Positions 28,943 to 38,393 of a DNA stretch of 64,000 nt are shown piece by piece; the stretch's first letter is position 1; each line of letters starts with the position of its first letter. A model generated the notes under the pieces. It saw only the letters and a list, made by a program, of their open reading frames with translations. It searched no databases and was not told the DNA's origin. This DNA is from Acinetobacter piscicola (GTDB lineage: Bacteria; Pseudomonadota; Gammaproteobacteria; Pseudomonadales; Moraxellaceae), in NCBI RefSeq assembly GCF_015218165.1, contig NZ_CP048661.1, positions 1 to 64,000 on the forward strand. The letters run 5' to 3'. Position numbers and translations under genes: made by a program.

Positions 28943-31900
28943 CAAAGAACTAAATCAAGAGATTCTAGAGCAATTACAAAATGCGATTGAAACAGAAACA
29001 AAAGCAATTTTTAATCAAATTTCTGAGCTGATTGATCATAAATATACTCAGAAAAAGGTGAATGGTGTCGAGATTGATTTTAAACTTCTTGATCAACGAA
29101 TTGCTGATAAATTTACAAACTATCAGCAAGTTTTAATAAAAGTTTGTGAGCATTCCCAGCTCAAAAAATATTTCCGCTCTTACCTCAAGGAGTGTTTTAA
29201 ACACTTTAAAATTATTTGTGAACAAGAGTATCAGGAGTGGCAAAAAAAAAATCCAGATCATGCAAAAATTTACGATATTAAATTACCAGATTGGAAAATA
29301 GCAACATTACCGCGCCGCGATAATATTTTAACAGAGGACAAGTTGTGTTATGGAGCTATTCTTGCTGATTTTAAAGAAAAATTTTATGAAAAGTGGAGCT
29401 ATTCTCTTAATAAAAAGACTCAAAATATAAGTTTACAATCTACAGTTGAAGCTCAGCAAAACTTAGTAAACATATTATTTGAATGTCTATGTATATCATT
29501 AATTTTCGATCAAGGATGTATTCATCCTGAACGGCTTATTGCAATTCATGATGCAATTTTTGAAATGAATCTAGACAGTGGACTATTGCCAATTTACTCT
29601 GGTTCAAAGAATCATGCCTACGTTTTCTCATACACTCTCTCATCTCAAAAATATGGCAATTTCTACCGTTATGATAGCCAAGGAGATGTGGAATTATGGC
29701 AAACACAGCAAATATATTTTAACGCAATCTCAATGCTTTGTTATTTGCGTATCCGAGAGCATCTTCATGGTAACCAAGGTTATGCATTACAGTTTACATC
29801 GCCTCTTAGTATTTGGCAGCAAACACAAGATGATCAAGATCAAAAAGTTAAGCGGGAAGATTTACTTTATAAGCGGCTAAAAGCACACTTTAAAGATGTT
29901 GTTCCTGATCATCAATTTATCAAAGAGTTTGAGCGACGTCGTTTTTCTGCTTTCAAGCATATTGATTATGTTCTTTGGCAGGAGATTCCAAATTTAGATC
30001 TATTGAGTACAAGTGTACTTAATAACAAAATTATCACTACGCCTTTGATATATGAACAGCATATAGCTATTTATCATCAGCTTGATACCTGGAAAACGAT
30101 TCAAGAAAGAATTGAAAATACTCATCACACTGTAGAGCTTTCTGTTTCTACTAGTGGTCAGAACGTTAAAGTTTATAATGATAAAAGGATGGGTAAACGT
30201 AATGATATAAAATCATTGCTTTTATCATTTAGTGAAGATGGTAAAGAGTTGACACTAGCCAAGTTTAATGAAGCTTTGAACGCAAGTATTAATAAATCAG
30301 AGGGCGATATACGTTCCTATGAAGCTGGAGAGGGGGAATATATTGATTATGTGGTGGCAATCGCACATTTACGGATATGCCAATGGTTAAAGTATGAGCT
30401 AGGTTACAATTCTGGCTCTGGTAAAGCATCACTTCAGGTGGCATCGATAAAACGTTATTATCACAGCTTCGTTTCTGACTTTTTAATTTACATTTTAGAA
30501 TATCAAATAAATTTGAATAATGCCATCGAAGAACAATTTGAAGAAATGTATGAGTACCTTATTTTAGAAAAATCAATGAAAGATCAGGAAAAGCAGGAAA
30601 CAATCGCTGAGAAAAATGATAATAAAAAGCACGACACCTCTGGCTATTCTTTCGCGAGGTTAAAAACATTTCATCAGTATTTGGTCAACAAGCATGATGC
30701 ACCAGTAGTAGCGTACTTGTATGAACATCAGAGAGACAGCGGGAAATTTTTAAAAACACGGACCATTAGTCCGCAGATGTTTGAATTAATGATGAAAATT
30801 GTGAAAAATTATCCACACATTTTAGGCATTTCAGGGAATGACATAGTTGCATTGCAATGGGTCTATCGACTCGCATTTAGACTAGGTTTGCGTATTGATG
30901 AAGTGACAGGCATCCATCTCAATGATTTTGACTCTGCACAGCTTCGAAGTCATCTTAAAAATAATCGTTTATATTACGAAGCAAAGTCAGATCGTAAAGA
31001 TACGACTTCAAATGAATCATCCAATTCAGATATTGAAAATCTGGTTTTAAAAATTCATTCCAACTCTCACCGTAATGTTAAAAACGAAAATGCAAATCGT
31101 CAGTTTGATTTATCCTATTTTTTAAATCCAAATGAATTTAAAGAGTTCTGTGATTTTTATAAAAAATATTTAGCTGCTTCTTTGAGCGAAGCGGAATTAC
31201 AAGTACAGAATACATTACTCTTCACCTTTGAAAATCAACAATTATCAAAAATCACTAGGAGCTTGTTTAATCTGGTATTAGGGACAAGTGATCATTCATA
31301 TACATTTCACGCATTTAGGCATAGTGCTGCATCACACTTAGCAATTTTATTGAAAGGCAGCCACCAGCTTATCTGTAGTTTTACTGACTATGACTCTAGG
31401 TTTGTAGGTAGGCTTAAAAAGCATATATTGCAAAATATCGATCATGCATCATTACATAGCGCAGATGTATGGCAACGTTTAGCACATCTAATGGGGCATG
31501 AAGACTTTAACGTGACCGCAAGTAGCTATATACATCATCTTAATATTTTAATTGCAGACATGTTTTATACAGCAAAACGTGAATATCAGCCTGAATTGAT
31601 TGGTGCATTACTAAAAAATAGCAAAATTATTAATGCTCAATTTAAATCCTTAAAGATATCTGAGGATGAATCAGCTTTTAACATTCTTCAAAAATCTAAG
31701 TTTTTTTTAAAGGTTTTTGAGAAACCTAATGATCCAAAGCAATTCTTAAAAAAAGATGAAATTGAAAAAAAACAAATGAGTTTTTTATATCCAAAAAGAT
31801 TTCTAGAATCATATCAGGAATGGAAAGTAAATGACCGGATCATAAATCCTGAAGACCAGCTTGTTAACTTAATAAAGTCAATTAGTAGACAATTTTATAT

Positions 31901-32053
31901 TTATAAAGATAAAGAAATAGCTAGAAGTGAGGAGCGTGATCTGCAAGAAATGGATTTAAATTGGGAGCGAATGATCAATTGGTCGTATTTATATGGAATA
32001 TGCCATCCATTCATAATTGACAAAGAAATTACCCAAAAAGAAATTAAAAATTT

Positions 32054-32841
32054 GGTGGTGTTTCAAAAAGTATGCTGAAACAAAGCAGGTTGAATTTTGA
32101 TAAAATAGAGAAATGCGAATAACTCTAGAAATCAAATGTCCAACCTGCCTCAGTGACAGTATAAAGAAAAATGGCATCAAAGTAGATGGGAAACAAAACT
32201 ATCAGTGCAAAGACTGTAAACGTCAGTTTATTGGTGACCATGCTCTGAGCTATCTAGGATGTCATTCAGGCATTACTCGAAAAATATTACAGTTGATGGT
32301 CAGAGGTAGTGGTATACGAGATATCGCTGAAGTTGAGCGAATCAGTATCGGTAAAGTTTTACGTACTTTAACCGAATCGACCTACCAAATTCAGCCTAAA
32401 CAAAGTCATTATGAGTCTCTTGAAGTTGATGAGTTTTGGACTTTTGTGGGAAATAAAAATAATAAACAATGGCTTATTTACGCCTACCATCGAGAAACAG
32501 GTGAGATTGTTGCTTATGTTTGGGGTAAAAGAGACTTAGCTACAGTTCAACGATTGAAGGCAAAGCTTAAACAATTAGGTATTCACTACACCCGAATTGC
32601 AAGTGATCATTGGGACAGTTTCATAACTGCTTTTAAAAACTGCAAGCAAAGTATTGGTAAATTTTTTACTGTAGGTATTGAAGGTAATAATTGCAAAATA
32701 AGGCATCGAATTAGGCGCGGTTTTAGAAGGAGTTGTAATTTTTCAAAAAAGATTGAAAACCATTTTAAAGCTTTCGACTTAACCTTTTTTTACATCAATA
32801 ATGGCTTCATTTAATGTCAGCATACTTTTTGAAACACCACC
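32054..32841 (+). mobile_element. IS1-family element, copy 1
   Basis: 788 bases with terminal repeats GGTGGTGTTTCAAAAAGTAT and the exact complement at the right, and an 8-base target duplication AAAAATTT on both sides. It appears identical in sequence to copy 2 at 61391-62178, so transposition was recent. Insertion is in the 3' part of the large recombinase gene. Confidence 0.95.
32113..32814 (+). CDS. IS1-family transposase (single frame)
   Basis: 233 residues in one uninterrupted frame, unlike classical IS1, which needs an InsA/InsB frameshift. An N-terminal zinc ribbon (CPTCLSDSIKKNGIKVDG… CKDCKRQF) and an HTH (GSGIRDIAEVERISIGKVLR) are followed by the DDE core (LEVDEFWTFVG, IASDHWDSF, with a Glu near GIEGNNCKIRHRIRR). 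Complete and identical to the copy at 61450. Confidence 0.93.
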   Translation: MRITLEIKCPTCLSDSIKKNGIKVDGKQNYQCKDCKRQFIGDHALSYLGCHSGITRKILQLMVRGSGIRDIAEVERISIGKVLRTLTESTYQIQPKQSHYESLEVDEFWTFVGNKNNKQWLIYAYHRETGEIVAYVWGKRDLATVQRLKAKLKQLGIHYTRIASDHWDSFITAFKNCKQSIGKFFTVGIEGNNCKIRHRIRRGFRRSCNFSKKIENHFKAFDLTFFYINNGFI

Positions 32842-33186
32842 AAAAATTTTTATTATATTTTGGAAAATAAAATTTCATTGAAAAATGATCGATCAGTTTT
32901 AGTTTTTGAAGCAGTCTGTCAAAAAGATTTGAAATTGTACGATTCATTTGTGGAGTTTATTACCAAAATATATTCGAACGTAGAATCCTACTTAGATATA
33001 GAAAAATCAAGTTCAAGTGATTTTGATAAAAAAATAGGGAGTGAAGTTAAAATAAAATATTATAAAATTAGTAATAAAAAAGCAGATTCAAAGCATCATC
33101 TGATACAAAAAGTTGTACTACAAAGTATCTTTTTTAAGATGAAATGCATTGGATTACCTTCCCTGTGTCAAAAGAAAATGGTCTAA

Positions 33187-34041
33187 AATGTTTTACCATA
33201 GAAGTAGGGGGCTACAGTTTTTTTATATTAAAAAAATATATAAAAAACAGCGCTATATAACTTTAGGCAATTCATGTTTGATTATTTTTTCATTATTTAT
33301 GTAAGGTTCCTATTTTTTTTGGTCAAAAAAAAGGGACACTAAGAGCGAGATGTGCACTCTGTGATGTTGATTTTTGATAATTTTTTTCTTGTAAATTTAT
33401 TCGCATATTATTTTTTAAATTTAATCTATAAAATTATATATAAGGTAAATTTTATAGACTAGTGATTTAATATAAATTATTTACCCTATAAATTGATTTT
33501 TTTTATTCTGTAAAATAGGGAAATTAGTTTTTATTTTTTATAAATAAAAAAATTAATTTTGCTAGATTTATAATATTAAATACAGCATAGAAAACTGGGT
33601 TGTGTTTTTGGTTTGATTTTATAAGCTATTTTTAAATAGCCTAAGCAAATATATTTCAGAAAAATAGCCCAAGCCTTTGCTTTTTAAAACTGCTGTTTTA
33701 CAAAGCAAAGGCTTGGGAGTCCACCAATATGATTATTTTTAGATTTTAATGAGGTCCCAAAAAATAGAGAAGATAAATTAATTAGCTTAGGTAATCCTTC
33801 TATAAGTATGCAGCATAGATTTTGAGCTAAACACGCATCCTTGTATGTAGGTAAAATACAGGGATTTTTTCGGCTAAAATTTTGAAAAAATTAAGCCAGC
33901 ATTCAATTTTAAAATATCACTAAAAAATGAATAAAAAATTCTAATTTGGTTTGACCAAAGAAAAAGATACCCATATGATAATTACGTTACAGCAAAATCT
34001 GTAATCGGGCGTGGAAACCTGAAAATTACTACAGAAGCATT
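33187..34041. other. AT-rich intergenic region after the recombinase unit
   Basis: About 850 very AT-rich bases with no credible gene. It includes the 16-base-pair hairpin at 33668-33717 and short T/A runs. It is a plausible boundary zone between the recombinase module and the defence island. Confidence 0.5.
33668..33717. terminator. Long perfect hairpin (16-bp stem)
   Basis: CCCAAGCCTTTGCTTT and AAAGCAAAGGCTTGGG are exact complements around an 18-base loop. No T run follows, so it may be a bidirectional terminator-like barrier or a recombination-site hairpin rather than a simple terminator. Confidence 0.6.
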
Positions 34042-34063
34042 AAAACCGCTTTAGCGGTTTTTT
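34042..34063 (+). terminator. Rho-independent terminator
   Basis: AAAACCGCT / AGCGGTTTTTT hairpin with a two-base loop and T run. No coding gene precedes it within 800 bases, so it may end a small RNA or shield the island from upstream transcription. Confidence 0.75.
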
Positions 34064-34095
34064 GTGCTTATTATGCTTAGTTTGCCATTATGGTA

Positions 34096-34191
34096 GGCCA
34101 GGCAGGGCAGTCTATGACTGGCCGTCTTCTGTAGTGCGGTATTTCCACCCCTGTTTGGTCTACCTCCATCTCGTGGAAAAGATGGTTGTAG
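34096..34191 (+). ncRNA. Structured-RNA-like leader with two stem-loops
   Basis: A GC-richer patch in AT-rich surroundings. It forms GGCCAG/CTGGCC (34096-34123) and then CTACctCCATCT/AGATGGttGTAG (34160-34191). It sits ~200 bases before the nuclease gene and is followed by a possible 22-codon peptide (ATG 34222, MKILLSNPPISLRSLLLALT then GY). The pattern recalls phage/plasmid C4-type antisense RNA or ash-like loci. I am not certain of any family, and no covariance test was possible. Confidence 0.35.
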
Positions 34192-34390
34192 ATAGTTAAT
34201 TCTAAACTACAGGTACTAAACATGAAGATTTTATTATCTAATCCCCCCATTTCTCTTAGGTCTCTTTTGTTAGCGCTGACTGGATATTGACGGTCATTTA
34301 ATTCACAGCTTTAACCAAATCGAACTATATACATTTTCAAATTTCGTACTTGAGCGAAAGTAGGAAAGTGTTGCCTGGAGAAAATAAGAA

Positions 34391-36046
34391 ATGGGTTCTA
34401 CACGACTATTGACCAATATTATTCAGCGTAAAGTCATGTTGCCAGAAGAAATGTCACCTTCAATGCAGCGTGACAATTTTGAAGTGGCACTGACTGATTT
34501 TGAAAAGCATCCAATCATCAAATGTTTATTTAAGGCGGATAACCAGCGTTCTACTGAATATTGGAGCGTGCAAGAAATTGCAAACTTTATTGAGGATTGC
34601 ACAGAAGATCAAAATATCAATTTGTGTATCTTGTATTGGAAAGATATACACGGCAATATTTACATTATTGATGGAGCACATCGTCTTTCCTGTATCTATG
34701 CGTGGATTAATAGATATTTTGCGGATGAGCAAGTCACTCAAGCACCTAATTTCAATGATCCACAAAAACAAGATATTCGTTACCTCCGCAATTATTTAGG
34801 AGATCTCGCTGATTTTCAAAGAATTTGCACTGATGCTGAATTTGCAGAAAAAAAGTCGAAGTTAGAAGATATTAAAATCAGTTTCAGGCAGGTACTGGGG
34901 ACTCCGGAAGATGCGCGACGGGTATTTCAATCTATTAACTCAGATACTAAACGTTTAGATAAATATGAGGAATATCACCTAAGAAATCGCGGTAGTGACG
35001 CGTATTATGCGATCTATGCCTGTTGTTATATCAATGACAATAAATCTAACCTAGAAGAGCTCCAATATACACGTTTAAATGAGTTGATTGAGTTAGGGGA
35101 GAGGATCCACCAGTTACTTTTTTCGACCATTTTATTAGACAATGAAATGAGTCATGGCAAAAAAATTGGCTTGGTCAATGAGCTGATGAATATCATTGCG
35201 GGTGATCAGATTCATAATATTATGAGTCTGAATCAGGGGGAGCGCGTTGAAAACCTAATGTCGCATCTGTTGACCATTCTTTGCAGAATAGCGACGCCTG
35301 TAAAAAATGCTGGGGTTCCGAGTTTGGGCTTACATCCATACTTATATTTTTATAAGGATCAGCGTTTTCAGATTACTTCTTTTCTTGCATGGTTTTCAAT
35401 TGTGTATGAAATTCATGAAAGCCGCATGCAGATTCATCATCGAAAGATTAGTTTCAAGGACTTCACCCGGGTACGCCGTAGTATTGAGTTCTTGATCGCC
35501 AATTTCCCCGTGGCGACCACCGAAACGGTCGGCAAGTTCGGCAGTGGTATCAAGGGCTATGATCGGCTACAAATTGTCTATAAAGCCTTTATTTGCTTAA
35601 GCTTGGAAATGGAGGTTGATTTTGATGATGAGAAATGCCTGAATACCTTTATTCTGTCCATGTCTAAGGCCTTCAAGTACATAAACTTTAACGAGTTCTA
35701 TGTCGAAAGGTTTTTGGGTGGTTATGATGATGCAGTAGTCAAGAATGTGGTGGGATATGTGGAGTCGATTAGTCCAATTTCTCGGTCAAAGCCAAAGGCC
35801 TTTTCGGCATTAACCAAGAGTCTGCTTAAGCACAATTTTGTGGTGGGTAATCATAACTTTTGCCTCATTTGTGATGGATTGATCTATCTTGATTCTACTG
35901 AATCGGATCATCGGATTGCCAAAGCCGTAGGTGGGCAAGGCGTTCTAGAGAATGGCCTGCTGGTTCATCCCATCTGTAATAGGATGAAATCAGATCTGAG
36001 CCTGGAAGAGATTAGAGCGGATTTGTTTGGTGAATTACTGTATTGA
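34391..36046 (+). CDS. ParB-like/DUF262 plus HNH nuclease (GmrSD/BrxU-like), BREX-associated
   Basis: 551 residues. An N-terminal DUF262-like NTP-dependent nuclease/sensor domain carries IDGAHRLSCI (usual motif DGxxR) near residue 96. The C-terminus is an HNH endonuclease: CLICDG, then ESDHRIAKAVGGQGVLEN, then HPICNRMKSD, with the H-N-H residues and zinc-type Cys present. This is the architecture of GmrSD type IV restriction enzymes and of BrxU from BREX islands, which cut modified phage DNA; those are usually somewhat longer. It lies 2.5 kb before brxR on the same strand. Substrate specificity cannot be read from sequence. Confidence 0.75.
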   Translation: MGSTRLLTNIIQRKVMLPEEMSPSMQRDNFEVALTDFEKHPIIKCLFKADNQRSTEYWSVQEIANFIEDCTEDQNINLCILYWKDIHGNIYIIDGAHRLSCIYAWINRYFADEQVTQAPNFNDPQKQDIRYLRNYLGDLADFQRICTDAEFAEKKSKLEDIKISFRQVLGTPEDARRVFQSINSDTKRLDKYEEYHLRNRGSDAYYAIYACCYINDNKSNLEELQYTRLNELIELGERIHQLLFSTILLDNEMSHGKKIGLVNELMNIIAGDQIHNIMSLNQGERVENLMSHLLTILCRIATPVKNAGVPSLGLHPYLYFYKDQRFQITSFLAWFSIVYEIHESRMQIHHRKISFKDFTRVRRSIEFLIANFPVATTETVGKFGSGIKGYDRLQIVYKAFICLSLEMEVDFDDEKCLNTFILSMSKAFKYINFNEFYVERFLGGYDDAVVKNVVGYVESISPISRSKPKAFSALTKSLLKHNFVVGNHNFCLICDGLIYLDSTESDHRIAKAVGGQGVLENGLLVHPICNRMKSDLSLEEIRADLFGELLY

Positions 36047-36194
36047 GCAGCAGAGGCGGTAAATTAATTTTCTAAAATTTATCAATGATTTAGCTTTTTA
36101 TATATTCAGCCAATGTGGTTGTTTTTAATTCACTTTAGAATCACAACCAGAAACTAGCTGTAGTTTCTGAATGACCGTCAAGGTCCTTAGTTTT

Positions 36195-36227
36195 GCCTAT
36201 AGATTCCCCCTATGGGCATTTTTTTTT
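36195..36227 (+). terminator. Terminator after the HNH nuclease gene
   Basis: GCCTATAG / CTATGGGC stem with a seven-base loop and nine Ts, about 150 bases after the stop. A related copy (GCCCA/TGGGC plus T run) is at 37940. Confidence 0.8.
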
Positions 36228-36251
36228 GATCAAAAACATGTATAGGTGACT

Positions 36252-36365
36252 TTAAAATAAACCTTTTAGCAATTCATAAGCAATGAGTATTAAGGCTGAG
36301 ACCATCAGCAACACAAAAATGAGTTCCACTCTAGTTAACATCTTAGTTTCATTTACTATCCGCAT
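36252..36365 (-). CDS. Possible small single-helix membrane protein
   Basis: ATG 36363-36365 opens a 37-residue frame whose second half is one strong hydrophobic helix (VELIFVLLMVSALILIAYEL) flanked by charged residues, ending LLKGLF. A shorter start at an internal Met is possible. It points against the nuclease gene. Size and single helix resemble small toxins or stress peptides, but I found no paired antitoxin and no clear ribosome site. Could be chance. Confidence 0.35.
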   Translation of the reverse strand: MRIVNETKMLTRVELIFVLLMVSALILIAYELLKGLF

Positions 36366-36488
36366 GCTTCAACAGCAGCTTTGAATGTTTCACTTAAACT
36401 TTAAACTTTTTTTAAAATTGAATATTTTTACATCTAGGTTCTAAACTTTGATAGAATTAATTAAAACTTTAGATTTCAAGTGTAAACA

Positions 36489-37721
36489 ATGAGAAGCGCT
36501 AATATTCGACGTGATGGCTACTTAAAATTTCTGAATACATGGCAAGACCGTGATGTCATTAAAGTGCTTTCGGGTGTACGTCGCTCTGGAAAATCCACCT
36601 TATTGGCGATGTTTCAACAAGACCTAAAAGCACAGGGTGTACAAGCCGAAAACATCATTGCCATCAACTTCGAATTTATGGAATTTGAAGAACTCACCGA
36701 TTACCGTAAACTACATGATTATGTACTGTCTAAAGTTGATAAAAGCAAAAAAAACTATGTTTTTTTAGATGAAATACAACATGTTAAAAATTTTGAGAAA
36801 GTAGTCGACTCCTTATATGTTCGGGATTATATCGATTTATATATTACAGGCTCAAATGCATTCTTTCTAAGTGGAGAACTTGCGACTTTACTTACAGGAC
36901 GCTATATCGAGCAACACGTTCTACCTCTGTCATTCCAAGAATTTAAACAGTGGCATATTGAAAATAATCCGATCATCCAACAATTATCCAATCGTGATTT
37001 GTATGCCATGTATACGCGCAGTAGTTTCCCTTATACGCTTGCCATGACCAGCCAGCAGGAAACTTATGATTACTTGCAAGCGGTCTATGCCAGTGTAATG
37101 TTTAAAGATGTTATTCCCCGTTTGAATACTGCCGATATTAACTCTCTCGAGCGTGTCGCAAGATATTTGGCAAGCGTGACAGGCTCACCCATTTCCATCA
37201 ATAAAATTAAAAATACCTTTGTTTCAAGCGGGGTTAAAATCTCATTTGAAACAGTAAAACGCTATATTCAGGGCTTACAGGACAGTTTGTTATTTTATAG
37301 TGCTGCACAATTTAAAGTACGTGGGCGTGAGTTATTACAATCCTCTGAAAAATACTATTTAGTTGATGTCGGATTGCGCCGGATTATGTTGCCTGATGCT
37401 AATGCTGATCAAGGTCATATCTTAGAAAATGTGATTTATCTTGAGCTTGTCAGACGAGGTTATACGGTCTATGTAGGGCGGGTTGATGAATATGAAATTG
37501 ATTTTGTTGCTGTCGATACTTTACAGAATTTAACTTATTATCAGGTGGCATTAGAAACGCTCAATGAGGAGACACTCAGCCGAGAGTTACGTCCATTACA
37601 GAAAATTTCTGATTCGTATCCCAAGTATTTGCTTACCTTAGACACGATAGGGACTGAAGCGAATTATAATGGTATTGTAAAAATGAACGCTCTCGATTGG
37701 TTGCTATCTGAAAATAAGTAA
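36489..37721 (+). CDS. AAA ATPase with DUF4143 (AAA_14 family)
   Basis: 410 residues. Walker A GVRRSGKST near residue 30, Walker B KNYVFLDEIQ near 97, a sensor region ITGSNAFFLSG, and a C-terminal DUF4143 domain with a PD-(D/E)xK-like element (LENVIYLELVRRGYTVYVGR… EIDFVAV), typical of this widespread family. Function in the family is poorly known. The gene lies between the intact 3' end of the HNH nuclease gene and a fossil copy of that end, so it seems to be inserted cargo. Codon use is more AT-rich than that of the BREX genes. Confidence 0.85.
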   Translation: MRSANIRRDGYLKFLNTWQDRDVIKVLSGVRRSGKSTLLAMFQQDLKAQGVQAENIIAINFEFMEFEELTDYRKLHDYVLSKVDKSKKNYVFLDEIQHVKNFEKVVDSLYVRDYIDLYITGSNAFFLSGELATLLTGRYIEQHVLPLSFQEFKQWHIENNPIIQQLSNRDLYAMYTRSSFPYTLAMTSQQETYDYLQAVYASVMFKDVIPRLNTADINSLERVARYLASVTGSPISINKIKNTFVSSGVKISFETVKRYIQGLQDSLLFYSAAQFKVRGRELLQSSEKYYLVDVGLRRIMLPDANADQGHILENVIYLELVRRGYTVYVGRVDEYEIDFVAVDTLQNLTYYQVALETLNEETLSRELRPLQKISDSYPKYLLTLDTIGTEANYNGIVKMNALDWLLSENK

Positions 37722-37771
37722 AGTTGAGGGTAGACATGGATAATCTTATTTATTAATTAAAAATCAAAGAC

Positions 37772-37870
37772 TTTTCAGCATCATTCAAGAATGTATTCAA
37801 GCATAATTTCTGCTCCAATTGTGATGGATCGATTTACCTCGATTCGATTGAGTCAGACTATCATGATTGA
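37772..37870 (+). pseudogene. Fossil copy of the HNH-nuclease C-terminus
   Basis: A 32-codon in-frame stretch reads FSASFKNVFKHNF, then CSNCDGSIYLDSIESDYHD and a stop. It matches residues of the 34391 gene (FSALTKSLLKHNF… CLICDGLIYLDSTESDHR), with seven residues deleted. The similarity continues through the 3' flank to the terminator at 37940-37968 and the following TTTTGATCAAAA. It is a relic of a second, diverged nuclease gene. Confidence 0.75.
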
Positions 37871-37939
37871 TCCAGAGTCGCTTACTGAAAGTAGCGAGAA
37901 TTGCGCTGGAGTTTCTGAAGGATATTAATTCCTTAGTTT

Positions 37940-37968
37940 GCCCATTCATCCATCTGGGCATTTTTTTT
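37940..37968. terminator. Terminator, paralogue of the one at 36195
   Basis: GCCCATTCATCCATCTGGGC plus eight Ts, following the nuclease fossil. It also lies at the 3' side of the leftward DUF4236 gene, but that gene's own tail is 25 bases away. Confidence 0.7.
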
Positions 37969-37992
37969 GATCAAAATACAGTGCTGTTCTTG

Positions 37993-38322
37993 CTAAAAAA
38001 TGACGGCACCCACCATAAAACACAATATTCCAAAAATAATCCAAGGCCAGATCTTTGTGTTCGGTTGTTCTAAATTCTGAGGATTATATTCCGTGTGTTC
38101 TAGCGATGTCGGTTGTGGAACACGGGTCTTTTTAGAGTAAGGCTGGTGTTTAGAGTAAGATAGTCCCGTACCTGGAATACCGACACTGGTTCGCGTACCT
38201 TTTTTTCCAATATTTAGAGAAGCACCAGGTTTGCCAATGCTGGCACTGCTGATGCCTTTATGGGTCAGATTAATTTTAAAACCCGGGAATAATTTAATAC
38301 TTTTACGAAATCTAAAACCCAT
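37993..38322 (-). CDS. DUF4236 domain protein with C-terminal membrane helix
   Basis: 109 residues. The start GFRFRKSIKLFPGFKINLTH followed by KGISSASIGKPGASLNIGKK-type text is the DUF4236 signature (a short beta-rich domain of unknown role). The end is a single helix (WIIFGILCFMVGAVIF), so it is probably anchored in the membrane. It is convergent with the nuclease/ATPase genes and divergent from brxR. DUF4236 proteins are often found in mobile regions, but no function is known. Confidence 0.8.
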   Translation of the reverse strand: MGFRFRKSIKLFPGFKINLTHKGISSASIGKPGASLNIGKKGTRTSVGIPGTGLSYSKHQPYSKKTRVPQPTSLEHTEYNPQNLEQPNTKIWPWIIFGILCFMVGAVIF

Positions 38323-38393
38323 ATTGCTCTCATTCTAAAACTTAGCTCAATTCACGCGCTATACCAGGATCCATGATCTGCTAGAGATCGTAC

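Larger units (their letters stand above)
28935..33186 (+). pseudogene. Large tyrosine recombinase gene interrupted by an IS1-family element
   Basis: GTG 28935 begins 1,039 residues, after which the IS1-family element (32054-32841, duplication AAAAATTT) breaks the gene. With the IS and one duplication removed, the frame continues without a break into 32850-33186, restoring a protein of about 1,150 residues. The recombinase domain is canonical: first Arg near 653 in LGLRIDEVTG, H792-x-x-R-H (HAFRHSAASHLA), GH with H855 (HLMGHED), and Tyr865 (SSYIHH). As it stands, the ORF ends 8 residues into the IS at 32076. The lost ~110 residues lie well after the nucleophile, so the truncated protein might still be active. 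Confidence 0.8.

Noticed and set aside
28935-32078. RIT element or Tn554-type tnpABC
   Set aside because: Protein sizes and the two-large-plus-one-small organisation do not match; kept as an unnamed recombinase module.
32860-33186. Independent 108-codon gene
   Set aside because: In-frame continuation of the recombinase gene across the IS1 insertion; starts with TTG and no ribosome site.
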